This document shows, piece after piece, positions 43,342-51,794 of a DNA stretch of 64,000 bases; the stretch's first letter is position 1; each line of letters begins with the position of its first letter. Below the pieces are notes generated by a model. It saw only the letters and a program-made list of their open reading frames with translations. It was not told where the DNA came from and made no database searches. Both the position numbers and the translations under genes were made by a program. The stretch is from Methylotenera_A sp046598525 (GTDB lineage: Bacteria; Pseudomonadota; Gammaproteobacteria; Burkholderiales; Methylophilaceae): the NCBI GenBank assembly GCA_046598525.1, contig JBKJIJ010000002.1, forward strand, positions 23,007 to 87,006, read 5' to 3'.

Positions 43342-43367
43342 AAAAAGCGGCTAAAAAGCCGCTTTTT
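43342..43367 (-). terminator. Rho-independent terminator after the DUF4114 PEP-CTERM gene
   Basis: AAAAAGCGGCT (43342-43352) and AGCCGCTTTTT (43357-43367) form an 11-bp stem with an AAAA loop; the minus strand continues with a T-tract. It sits 14 nt past the PEP-CTERM stop. Confidence 0.9.
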
Positions 43368-43380
43368 AAAACTAACAATA

Positions 43381-43947
43381 TTAAGACTTTTTACGGCTTG
43401 AAAAACCCAACAACATTAAACCAGCCGCCAACATACTCACCATTTCTGGCTCTGGCACCGGTGAAATCATTGGCTTGCCAATACTGGCGTTACTTACAGA
43501 GAAAATAATATCGTTGTAATCTTTGTCGCCACCAAAAGCAAGGTCTTCAAAACCAACTAATAAAGAATTGCCCTCTTGTTGATACGCTGTATGCGCGGTG
43601 TTATCAGCATTGTTACTGGCAGCACCGCTTAAATATGTATTGCCTGTTGAGTTAACTAAAAAGCTAAATACAATTTCAGCACCTGCTTGAAAGCTGCCTA
43701 GTGAGTAAGTAGTGTTAGCAATAGCTGTTTGATTATTAAATAATGCAGTTGGTGAACCTTGCACGCTTAAATCAGTTGAAAAACCAGCTTGTTTTGATAA
43801 AAAAGTTAAAATAACTTCACCCGTTGTAGCGGCATACAAGCTGCTGGTTGATGGATTATTGGCACCAATAAACGGCGTTTCAGCCGCAAAAGTAGTGCTA
43901 GTTACCAGTGTTAATGCGCAAGCTAGCGCTAGTTTACGAAAATTCAT
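43381..43947 (-). CDS. PEP-CTERM protein with DUF4114 domain
   Basis: The 188-residue protein has a signal peptide (LALACALTLVTSTTFAAE), a DUF4114-like motif (LLVGFEDLAFGGDKDYNDIIFSVSN) and a C-terminal signal PVPEPEMVSMLAAGLMLLGFSSRKKS with PEP motif, hydrophobic helix and basic tail. It is a predicted substrate of exosortase B. It forms a monocistronic unit: a terminator follows and clustered TAGTCC dyads precede it. Confidence 0.92.
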   Translation of the reverse strand: MNFRKLALACALTLVTSTTFAAETPFIGANNPSTSSLYAATTGEVILTFLSKQAGFSTDLSVQGSPTALFNNQTAIANTTYSLGSFQAGAEIVFSFLVNSTGNTYLSGAASNNADNTAHTAYQQEGNSLLVGFEDLAFGGDKDYNDIIFSVSNASIGKPMISPVPEPEMVSMLAAGLMLLGFSSRKKS

Positions 43948-44060
43948 TTGTGTTGCTCCTAAAGTTTATGAAAGTGGTTTGCCTGCCAATTGAGCGGGGC
44001 TTAATCTAATCACACCATCATATGCTAAGTGTATGACGCCCATATTTAGGTTTTATGACG

Positions 44061-44131
44061 CCTATAGTCCTATCGGCTCATATTAGTCCTAATGGGCTAT
44101 AGGGCAACATTCACAAAATACTAGTCCACTA
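44061..44131. promoter_or_regulatory. Cluster of candidate EpsA boxes upstream of the DUF4114 PEP-CTERM gene
   Basis: TAGTCC occurs three times in 63 nt. TAGTCCTAATGGGCTA at 44084-44099 is a dyad with one mismatch, 137 nt before the start codon. TAGTCCTATCGGCTCA at 44065-44080 is a weaker dyad. A half site is at 44122-44127. In addition CCTATAGTCC (44061-44070) and GGGCTATAGG (44094-44103) form a longer inverted repeat spanning the first two sites. Confidence 0.55.
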
Positions 44132-44155
44132 TTTTGTTGCTTATTAACGATAATA

Positions 44156-45589
44156 TTAATAGGCCTTAGAATCTTTAAAAACCAGCAGAAAGGTTTTTAA
44201 AATAATATGTAAATCTAAGGCCAGCGACCATTTCTTTAGGTACTCTAAATCGTAATCAATGCGATTTTTCATGCTTTCAACGGTTTTCGTTTCACCTCTA
44301 TAACCATTGACTTGCGCCCAACCCGTAATGCCAGGCTTTACCTTATGGCGAATCATGTAGCCTTTAATTAATTTACGGTACATTTCGTTATGCGTTACCG
44401 CATGAGGGCGTGGGCCAACTACGCTCATTCTGCCTTGCAACACATTAATAAATTGCGGTAATTCATCCAGTGACGTTTTGCGAATAATCTGCCCAAATCG
44501 CGTTACGCGTTTATCGTTTTGCGTTGCTTGGGTTACCGTTGCGCCGTCTTCGGTCACTGTCATCGATCTAAATTTGTAGACAATAATCTCTTGGCCATCT
44601 AAGCCATAACGCCGCTGCTTAAATAATATCGGCCCTTTTGAGCTTAACTTTACGCCCACAGCAACAATCACCAGCACAGGCAAAAGCAACAATAACAAAA
44701 CGCCAGCAATCACAATATCGCTAAGGCGTTTAATCATGCCATTAAAACCGGTAAACGGCGTTTCGCACATGGCCACCACTGGCATGCCATCAATCTCATC
44801 AATTCGGCCTTGAATTAAATCGGCCATAAAAAAATCGGGCACAAAATAAATAGAGGCAGTGGTGTCTTTTAAATCATCCAAAAGCGCCATCATCTGCACA
44901 TGCATAGAAGGCGGCAAGGTAATATAAATCAGGTCAATGGCGTGGCGTTTTACATAATCGGCAATTTCATGGATAGGCCCAACAAACGGCTGATTGCCAG
45001 CAATAGCTTTGGGGTTGTCTATAGTTAAATCATCAAAATAGCCCTTAATTTCAATGGCTAATTGCTTATTGGCTTGAATGCGCGAATGCAGCTGATGACA
45101 CAGCTCGTTGCGGCCAACAATGACAGCGGTTTTTTGAATGTGCGCTAAATAATGGCGGCTGACTAAATACTGGCTCATCACCCAATGCGTAAATACCAGC
45201 ACCAGCGGCGTTATCAGCACCCAAGCCATCACCACTGTTGATGAAAACATGGCCAAATATTCGGTGGCGTAGCCAAAAAATAATAAGATACCCACAATTA
45301 AAAACCATTGGTTTAAAGTGGCCAGCATGTCTTTAACAATATTGCCCTGATTATGCCAAGAACCGGGAAAACTTAGCGCAAACACCATAATAGACAGCAC
45401 AATATAAGGCGAACTTAATCGGCCTTCAATCAGCAAAATCAAGCCAAATAACATGCTGATAATCAATATTGGATCGACCAATATTTGAATCATTTGGTTA
45501 ATGCTTAACGATTTGCTAAAACTAAGTTGTTGCTGAAATCTAACCATTTTTGAGTATTCTTTTTGTGTGCAAATGTGGCTGTAAAGCAT
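44156..45589 (-). CDS. Undecaprenyl-phosphate sugar phosphotransferase (WcaJ/PssY-type)
   Basis: The 477-residue protein has four N-terminal transmembrane segments, a CoA-binding-like/NAD-like middle domain (TAVIVGRNELCHQLHSRIQ), a fifth membrane segment (IVIAGVLLLLLLPVLVIVAVGV) and the C-terminal bacterial sugar transferase domain (KGPILFKQRRYGLDGQEIIVYKFRSM, TSLDELPQFINVLQGRMSVVGPRP, KPGITGWAQVNGYRGET). It starts repeat-unit synthesis by transferring a sugar phosphate to undecaprenyl phosphate at the inner membrane. It is the likely initiating enzyme for the XrtB-linked EPS. Confidence 0.92.
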   Translation of the reverse strand: MLYSHICTQKEYSKMVRFQQQLSFSKSLSINQMIQILVDPILIISMLFGLILLIEGRLSSPYIVLSIMVFALSFPGSWHNQGNIVKDMLATLNQWFLIVGILLFFGYATEYLAMFSSTVVMAWVLITPLVLVFTHWVMSQYLVSRHYLAHIQKTAVIVGRNELCHQLHSRIQANKQLAIEIKGYFDDLTIDNPKAIAGNQPFVGPIHEIADYVKRHAIDLIYITLPPSMHVQMMALLDDLKDTTASIYFVPDFFMADLIQGRIDEIDGMPVVAMCETPFTGFNGMIKRLSDIVIAGVLLLLLLPVLVIVAVGVKLSSKGPILFKQRRYGLDGQEIIVYKFRSMTVTEDGATVTQATQNDKRVTRFGQIIRKTSLDELPQFINVLQGRMSVVGPRPHAVTHNEMYRKLIKGYMIRHKVKPGITGWAQVNGYRGETKTVESMKNRIDYDLEYLKKWSLALDLHIILKTFLLVFKDSKAY

Positions 45590-45710
45590 TACAGATTAGT
45601 GCATGAATATGACATTGATGTGTACAGCTTGAGGTTTACAGCGTTGGCGTTTTGATTAAAACGCTAAATTTGAAATAACTAAAGTGCGCTATGGTTTAAG
45701 CTTAATAGCC

Positions 45711-47042
45711 CTAAAACGCGCCATGGTAGGCAGTGACGGTTTTTTCGGCTATGTTTTTCCAGTTGTAATGGCTGTTAATCCAAGCACGCACATGCATTTT
45801 ATTTTCAGGCAAAACGCTTTGCGTGGCTTGTTGGCATAACATTTCTTTTAGTTGCTCAATATTACCCAGCTCAAAATAAGCGCTGGGTTTTAAGCCTACT
45901 TCAATATTGGCTGGAATATCGCTGGCAAGTACTGGCAAGCCGTAACTTAAGGCCTCTAGCAATGAAATAGATAAGCCTTCATGCGAAGAAGGCAGCACAA
46001 ATAAGGCCGCATGCGTGTACAAACTGCGCAATGTGTCACCCTTTTGAAAATCGGTTAACACAATATTTGGATTGGCTTTTGCCGCCTCATGCAAGGTATG
46101 CACATACGCATCTGGGTGATCTGAATTACCCACTAGCGCCAATTTATAGCCGCTTAAATTGGCTTGATTAAACGCATCTATTAAATCTAAGTGACGTTTT
46201 TCTGGCACTAAACGGCTTACTAATAATATATAACGGTTCTTTTGCAGCCCAAATTGGCTTAAATAATCATCTGATGCATCCAAAGTTGGCAACACCACAC
46301 CGTTATGAATCAACTCAGATTGCACGGCATGTTTACGCGATACTGTGTCGCGAATCACATCCGAAATCACAATGCGCGCATGCGAAAAACGCATGCCAAA
46401 CCATTCACCCAGCATTAAAATATTGCGCGCCACATAACCCCATTTTTGGCGGTTATAGTCCTGGCCATGATGCGTAACCACTACGCGCAAACCCAGCAAA
46501 CGCGCCACAGGCGTCATTAATGCTGGCCCAACAGCATGAATATGTAGAATGTCGGGGCGCTTAACGGCTGCGTATAACACACCAAAAAAGGTATGCACAA
46601 TGGCTTCAAGCGCTTTCGATTTTGGCGACCAAAGTGAGGTGAATTTAACGCCGCTCCACACCTTACCTGTGCTTGGTTTTTGGCAATGCGCACGCACTAC
46701 CACTTCTAAATCGCAACCTAAATTCACCAGCAAAGGCGCTAAATGTTCAGCATGCGTTTCAATGCCGCCCTGCACATCTGGAAAGCCGCGCAAGCCTAAC
46801 ATCATCACCCGCAGCGGCCTTGTAACAACGCGCTGATCCGCATAACCACTAGTGTAACCATTACGCTGGGTAAAATTGGTATCGGTAATAAACGCCTGAG
46901 CAGGCGATTGCAAAGCGAGTGAATGGGATAAAAATGGTTTTGGATTATTTTTAAATACTGAATAAATACCTACTAAGTGATTGGATAAAAACTGGGATAA
47001 ATAAAGATTGAATCGTGCGTTGTATTCAGCAAAAAAATTCAT
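45711..47042 (-). CDS. Family 4 glycosyltransferase
   Basis: The 443-residue protein has a ~75-residue N-terminal extension and then a GT4 fold: LRVMMLGLRGFPDVQGGIETHAEHLAPLL with the glycine-rich acceptor loop, VVTHHGQDYNRQKWG, ILLVSRLVPEKRHLDLIDAF and the E-x7-E region SSHEGLSISLLEALSYGLPVLASD. It would add a sugar to the lipid-linked repeat in the cytoplasm. It lies 121 nt upstream of the WcaJ-type gene, and its own upstream region carries the most perfect dyad of the window. Confidence 0.9.
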   Translation of the reverse strand: MNFFAEYNARFNLYLSQFLSNHLVGIYSVFKNNPKPFLSHSLALQSPAQAFITDTNFTQRNGYTSGYADQRVVTRPLRVMMLGLRGFPDVQGGIETHAEHLAPLLVNLGCDLEVVVRAHCQKPSTGKVWSGVKFTSLWSPKSKALEAIVHTFFGVLYAAVKRPDILHIHAVGPALMTPVARLLGLRVVVTHHGQDYNRQKWGYVARNILMLGEWFGMRFSHARIVISDVIRDTVSRKHAVQSELIHNGVVLPTLDASDDYLSQFGLQKNRYILLVSRLVPEKRHLDLIDAFNQANLSGYKLALVGNSDHPDAYVHTLHEAAKANPNIVLTDFQKGDTLRSLYTHAALFVLPSSHEGLSISLLEALSYGLPVLASDIPANIEVGLKPSAYFELGNIEQLKEMLCQQATQSVLPENKMHVRAWINSHYNWKNIAEKTVTAYHGAF

Positions 47043-47131
47043 TTATTTAACCCCATCAATCATTAACGTTAACGTTTGTTAACAATTGAAAGAATGCACG
47101 ATTGAAGTTGCCGGCAGATGAATAACAAGTG

Positions 47132-47163
47132 CGTTTATATAGTCCGAACGGACTATATAAACG
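47132..47163. promoter_or_regulatory. 32-nt perfect palindrome containing the TAGTCCGAACGGACTA box
   Basis: The arms CGTTTATATAGTCC (47132-47145) and GGACTATATAAACG (47150-47163) are perfect 14-bp complements around GAAC. The 16-bp core is identical to the box at 30874-30889. It is 98 nt upstream of the glycosyltransferase start and 60 nt beyond the stop of the gene at 47223. With no T-tract and a 4-nt centre it reads as an operator, though hairpin function is not excluded. Confidence 0.65.
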
Positions 47164-47222
47164 TGTACTCAATTTGTCATATTTAAGTCAAAACTAAACC
47201 AAAATAAATTACATTTTATTAA

Positions 47223-47975
47223 TTAATGATGATGTTGATGCGAATTTAATCCTGGCGCATCGGTTGCCTTAGAAAGCCACTCTTTGGCGCTGGCCGAGTG
47301 TTCCATGTCCCCAATATCGGTGTAATCAATACGGTCATAACTCAGCAAAGTTTGCTCTGTTGTTGCCGTTAAAGTCGCTTGCGGCGCGTTATGGCTTAGC
47401 AAGTTCATCGTCACTTGATGCTTAGGGTATACATAACGCATTTTTAACGGTATTTGCAGGGCTGGCACCCAAGTAATATGCGTTTCAACCCCGTTTAATT
47501 TGCCATCATATTGGGTTAAGTTTAAGCCTTGATACTGCTTTTTAAGCGCTTTTTTTTGCATGCCGGCCAACTCTTTTTGCGTCACCAGCGTGGTAAATGC
47601 TTCCCATTTTTTAGCATCCATCGCTTGATTAAGCATTTTCAAATCCACATCCGAATATTCAATTAACTTTTTTTCATCGTGCATTAAAAACGCATAATTA
47701 ATCGTTTTATCTGGCTGCAATTGCCATAACTCACTATTGGCCGATTGCGCTTTTCTTAGCTCAACTTTTTCTGGCGTACGCCACATCCACCAAGCATGTT
47801 TAACCGCTTTTTTGCATGGTCGCGCGCATTGCGTTGTTTCAAATTGTGCGCTTAATGTTGTTAATGCTGCGTCATTAATCGCGCTTTCAGCGTTAGCAAT
47901 TGGTGTACTTAAACCTAAAAAACTAGAGCTCAACAAACTGGCTAAAGCCAGCATATAACGAATCTTTTTAGCCAT
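47223..47975 (-). CDS. Exported protein of unknown function with His-rich C-terminus
   Basis: The 250-residue protein has a signal peptide (YMLALASLLSSSFLGLSTPIANA), two close cysteines (TQCARPCKKA), and a body with beta-strand character (GVETHITWVPALQIPLKMRYVYPKHQVTMNLLS). It ends NSHQHHH. I do not recognise a family. Its neighbour is alkaline phosphatase, but a strong terminator separates them. The His cluster could bind metal; this is speculative. Confidence 0.7.
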   Translation of the reverse strand: MAKKIRYMLALASLLSSSFLGLSTPIANAESAINDAALTTLSAQFETTQCARPCKKAVKHAWWMWRTPEKVELRKAQSANSELWQLQPDKTINYAFLMHDEKKLIEYSDVDLKMLNQAMDAKKWEAFTTLVTQKELAGMQKKALKKQYQGLNLTQYDGKLNGVETHITWVPALQIPLKMRYVYPKHQVTMNLLSHNAPQATLTATTEQTLLSYDRIDYTDIGDMEHSASAKEWLSKATDAPGLNSHQHHH

Positions 47976-48007
47976 GTCATATCCTTTAATTTATCTCTTA
48001 TCACCCA

Positions 48008-48046
48008 TAAAAAAACAGGGTGATGCCGAAAAATCAGCATCACCCT
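48008..48046 (-). terminator. Rho-independent terminator after alkaline phosphatase
   Basis: AGGGTGATGC (48017-48026) and GCATCACCCT (48037-48046) form a 10-bp stem; the minus strand continues GTTTTTTT. It lies 58 nt past the phosphatase stop. Confidence 0.92.
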
Positions 48047-48103
48047 ATCTTAATGACCTAAAAAGTCAGTTTGATTAAACAAACTTAATTAAAACGCACT
48101 TAA

Positions 48104-49630
48104 TTAAAAACCAAATGCATCTTTCATTACATGGAAAATGTAGCTTTGCTCTTGCACACCGTGGAATAAATGCGCTTTTGGGCCACCTGCAAAAATTTGC
48201 ACATCTTCTGCCGCATGCGTTTCAGAACCGGCTGGCACCAATGCTTCTTGGTGGAAATCAGGGTTTGTTGTGTCAACATTAGTCATGTCTTCAACACGGC
48301 CAGCGGCTGTTGGTAAGCTATATACCGCTTCACCTGGCGCGCCAACATGGTAGCCCTTACCATTTGCGTAAGAAATGGTTGTGTATGGCTTGCCATCTTC
48401 TGCTAATGCAAATGCCGTTTCACCTGGGTTAACCACTTTACCTAATACTGGGTTGCCGCGTGCTGGGTAGCCAGCCATTGTCATGGTGTGGCTATGGTCA
48501 GCCGTCACAATAATTAATGTATCGCTTAAATCCACTTTTTCAAGCGCTTTTTTAACTGCATCACTTAACGCAACCGTGTCTGACAAAGCGCGGTAAGCAT
48601 TACCTGCATGGTGCGCATGGTCAATACGACCAGCTTCAACCATTAAAAAGAAACCTTTTTTGTTCTTTTTCAATACATCAATGGCTTTGTCTGTCATCTC
48701 AGCCAAACTAGGCTCTTTGCCAGTGTCAGCCGCGCGGTCATGTTCAAATTCCATGTGTGAACGCTCGAACAAACCAATTAAACGCTTAGAACCCGCCGCA
48801 TTAAATGCGTCAAATTGGGCTTTATTCCACACAAAATCGGCATCAAATTTGGTTTGAAATTCTGTAATTAAATTACGGCCATCAGTACGCTCACCACGTC
48901 TACCAGCATCTTCTGGATCATTCACAGTGTTTGGTAAAAATTTAGTACGGCCGCCACCTAAAAATACTTCCATACCATCGCCAATTGCACCGGCCCCAAA
49001 GTTATCCACCGCTTGTGCAGCAATATCCGCAATACCTGCAGCTGGCGCTGTCGCTGTTTTTGTTTCCCAATCGCGTGTTGATGTGTGCGCATAAGTTGCC
49101 GCTGGGGTGGCGTGCGTAATACGTGCTGTAGAAATCACACCAGTCGAAAGGCCATTTGTTTCAGCCATTTCTAAAATCGTGGTTAAACGGTTGGCTTGAA
49201 TCAAAGCATTATCAGAACCGCCATTTTCAACTGATTGATCCACTGACAACACGCCATCATTGGTTTTAACACCAGTTACCATGGCTGTCATGGTTGGTGC
49301 AGAATCGGCTGTTTGTTGGTTAGTAGAATAGGTTTTAGACATGGCTAAATACGGTAATTTTTCAAATGACAACAAATTACGTTCGCCATCAATGCCCTTC
49401 ATTTGGCCTTCAAAAATACGCGCCGCCGTCACAGTAGAAACGCCCATGCCATCGCCTACAAACAAAATAATGTTTTTAGCTTTTTTTGCATTTGGGTGAA
49501 GTTGTTTGGCTTTTGCCAAAGCCGCTTGGCCATCCAATGTCCAATCTGCTGCATCTTCTGCATAAGCCGCTTGTGCGCCCAATGCCAACATAACCGCCAG
49601 CGCGCTGGCTTTTAGTGAAAGTGATTTCAT
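48104..49630 (-). CDS. phoA: Alkaline phosphatase (PhoA family)
   Basis: The 508-residue protein has a signal peptide (SALAVMLALGAQAAYAED) and intact catalytic motifs: NIILFVGDGMG with metal-ligand Asp60, TADSAPTMTAM with nucleophile Ser110, MVEAGRIDHAHHAGN (metal ligands) and IIVTADHSHTM. It hydrolyses phosphomonoesters in the periplasm to release phosphate. It is a single-gene unit; a weak Pho-box-like site lies upstream. Confidence 0.95.
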   Translation of the reverse strand: MKSLSLKASALAVMLALGAQAAYAEDAADWTLDGQAALAKAKQLHPNAKKAKNIILFVGDGMGVSTVTAARIFEGQMKGIDGERNLLSFEKLPYLAMSKTYSTNQQTADSAPTMTAMVTGVKTNDGVLSVDQSVENGGSDNALIQANRLTTILEMAETNGLSTGVISTARITHATPAATYAHTSTRDWETKTATAPAAGIADIAAQAVDNFGAGAIGDGMEVFLGGGRTKFLPNTVNDPEDAGRRGERTDGRNLITEFQTKFDADFVWNKAQFDAFNAAGSKRLIGLFERSHMEFEHDRAADTGKEPSLAEMTDKAIDVLKKNKKGFFLMVEAGRIDHAHHAGNAYRALSDTVALSDAVKKALEKVDLSDTLIIVTADHSHTMTMAGYPARGNPVLGKVVNPGETAFALAEDGKPYTTISYANGKGYHVGAPGEAVYSLPTAAGRVEDMTNVDTTNPDFHQEALVPAGSETHAAEDVQIFAGGPKAHLFHGVQEQSYIFHVMKDAFGF

Positions 49631-50093
49631 TTTTTATACCCTTAATAGTGAATTGCAAAAAGTGTTAATCTTTAAATTGCTAAATAAATTAAATCAAAGA
49701 ACAAATTCTTAATGATTGTTTTCAACTAAAGAATATAAACAACAAAAATGTTAATTGCGTGACAAGGCATAAGCCGTTTCAGCTTATTTTGTGATTTGAG
49801 CTAAAAAACTTGAGGATTGGATTTTGCTGAGATGAGCGCTAAATCTTAGTTAACTAAAATTGAATAATGACGGCGGGTAATGTAGGAAATGAATGGCTAA
49901 ACTTGAGTGTTTAAATTTAAATGGTTAAATTAGAATGATTAAATTTGATAACAGGCATTGCTTAAAACCGGCTGGATGATTGTTGCAAAGATTAAATGCC
50001 TTATATATCAGCCATTAACCTAAAAAAAATATTACTACGCAATACTTATACGCCTAATTTAAATAAAGGCGCCAAAACAGCCACTATTTAAAA
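49631..50093. other. 463-nt AT-rich non-coding region upstream of phoA
   Basis: No credible gene was seen on either strand. It presumably contains the phoA promoter; the Pho-box-like site is listed separately. The distal part (about 49860-50090), rich in TTAAATTTAA-like runs with the near-repeated phrase ATGGCTAAA/ATGGTTAAA, has no identified function. Confidence 0.5.
49748..49765 (-). promoter_or_regulatory. Possible Pho box upstream of phoA
   Basis: The minus strand reads TTGTCACGCAATTAACAT. The first half (TTGTCAC) is close to the CTGTCAT repeat of enterobacterial Pho boxes; the second (TTAACAT) matches only partly. It is 118 nt before the phoA start. PhoB control is expected for this gene, but the site is weak. 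Confidence 0.35.
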
Positions 50094-50315
50094 TCAATCA
50101 AAATCATCCGCGCTGGCATAACTGGCCGAGTTTGAACACTCATCCTTTTCATAACCCGCCTGCTCTAATTTTAATCGGTAATCACAGCTAGGCAAATGTC
50201 CCTGCAAACTACCATTAATTTTAGTTGTTACCACCTTGCAATACACGCACTGGTAAGTGTGCGCCTGCCCCTCAACATGCTGCTGCGGATAATCAATATA
50301 AAATGGTTTTTTCAT
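50094..50315 (-). CDS. Small putative zinc-ribbon protein
   Basis: The 73-residue product contains YQCVYCKVVTTKINGSLQGH followed by LPSCDYR, a CxxC-x15-H-x3-C pattern consistent with one zinc site. The C-terminus is acidic and Ser-rich. It has no signal peptide. I do not recognise a named family. It stands alone between phoA and the polysaccharide operon, after a 249-nt gap in which I see nothing definite. Confidence 0.55.
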   Translation of the reverse strand: MKKPFYIDYPQQHVEGQAHTYQCVYCKVVTTKINGSLQGHLPSCDYRLKLEQAGYEKDECSNSASYASADDFD

Positions 50316-50564
50316 ACCCTAATTAAACACCTAACTGAACAAAACCGCTAGCTTTTCAGTAATCGCTGGGTCTAAAAGATTAAAGTCTACAGGCAATATT
50401 TAACTAAAGTCCTTAAAGCTTATTGCTTATTGCACATAGAGTAAAATTTTTGGCAGTCCATAACAAGATGATCGTGCAAGGCGCACTGTAAAAACCAGCA
50501 GCTAACGAAATGTGTTTTGGCTTTTTTGCCATGCAGCTTTAACTAATATAATTTTCTAAAGAAT

Positions 50565-51794
50565 TCAATGCCTTGAAACAACATCTTCGAAATGCGCGAC
50601 AAGTTCTGCTACACAACTTTTCAATTGATAATGAGCCTTAAAATACTCCTGTCCATTTTCACCCAAACGCACACGCTCTTCAAGCGGCATTTCGTAGAGT
50701 TTTATTACTGCTTCTGCCAAGGCGCTAGCAACACCTGCAGGACAAGTAAGGCCTACGTTTGCTTTGTTAACAACTTTAGTAGGCTCACCGTTGCAGCTTG
50801 CGATGATGGGCTTTCCTGAAGCCATATAACTTTGTAGCTTGCTCGGGATAGTTGCCGACAACGCTGGTTCATCTCGCAAAGTTAGGAGTAAAACAGATGC
50901 TGATGCATAGATTGAGGCCATATCTTCAACAGGAACCTGTCCTGTCATTACGACATTATCCAATCCTTCAACCTCAATACTTTTTGCTATTTTGTCAGCC
51001 ATGCTACCGTTGCCAATTAAATAAAACTTTATGTTTTCGAAGCTTTGTAGCATTTTAGCGGCTGCAATAATCGTCTCGCAGGATTGGGCTGTTCCAATGT
51101 TGCCAGCAAAAACAACTGAAAACCCTTGAGCAACTGCATCTGCTACGCGCGAACATAGGCATTTCGTGGATAGCTCAAATGACATATCTTCAGACGAGTT
51201 TGGAAAGTATCGGATGTTATCTCTTTTGCTTGTCCATCTTTCTACAGAAGCGCGAAAACCCTCCGACTGAATCAGGATGGCATCAGAGAAGCGATAGATA
51301 TAGCGCACACCAAGCCCCACTATGCGCAATATCCATCGGTTTTTGACAAATCCCGTCGCCTCTAGGGCATCGGGCCATACATCCTGCACCCAAAGAACAA
51401 GTGGCGCGCGCTTAAGCCAAGCCACATAAATAGCTGGTAGTGCTTGTAGCAGAGGAGAAGGCGCGTAAACAAAAACCACATCAAACTTTTTTCCACGTAG
51501 GGCGTAAGGCGCAAACAGGTAACCTGAAAAAATAAATGAAAGGTAATTAAGTGCCAGCCCTTTGCCAGAATTTTTACCCCGTTGTCTCAGCGGTATGCGA
51601 ATCACCTCAAAGCCAGAATATTCATCCTTTTGAATGCCTGTAGCCTTGTAACCATCAAAGATCTTCCCCTCTGGGTAGTTGGGCTTACCAGTTAAAACCG
51701 TGACTTCAACCCCTTGCGCATGCAGGTTGCGTGCAACCTCATTGATATGAAAATTTTCAGGCCAAAAATATTGCGACCAAATTAGCACTTTCAT
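50565..51794 (-). CDS. Family 4 glycosyltransferase (WcaI-like)
   Basis: The 409-residue protein begins KVLIWSQYFWPENFHINEVA and contains VTVLTGKPNYPEGKIFDGY, the typical opening of WcaI-like GT4 enzymes, and the donor-site region SIYASASVLLLTLRDEPALSATIPSKLQSYMASGKPIIA. It is the last gene of the ABC-dependent polysaccharide operon and overlaps the preceding glycosyltransferase by 4 nt. Confidence 0.9.
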   Translation of the reverse strand: MKVLIWSQYFWPENFHINEVARNLHAQGVEVTVLTGKPNYPEGKIFDGYKATGIQKDEYSGFEVIRIPLRQRGKNSGKGLALNYLSFIFSGYLFAPYALRGKKFDVVFVYAPSPLLQALPAIYVAWLKRAPLVLWVQDVWPDALEATGFVKNRWILRIVGLGVRYIYRFSDAILIQSEGFRASVERWTSKRDNIRYFPNSSEDMSFELSTKCLCSRVADAVAQGFSVVFAGNIGTAQSCETIIAAAKMLQSFENIKFYLIGNGSMADKIAKSIEVEGLDNVVMTGQVPVEDMASIYASASVLLLTLRDEPALSATIPSKLQSYMASGKPIIASCNGEPTKVVNKANVGLTCPAGVASALAEAVIKLYEMPLEERVRLGENGQEYFKAHYQLKSCVAELVAHFEDVVSRH

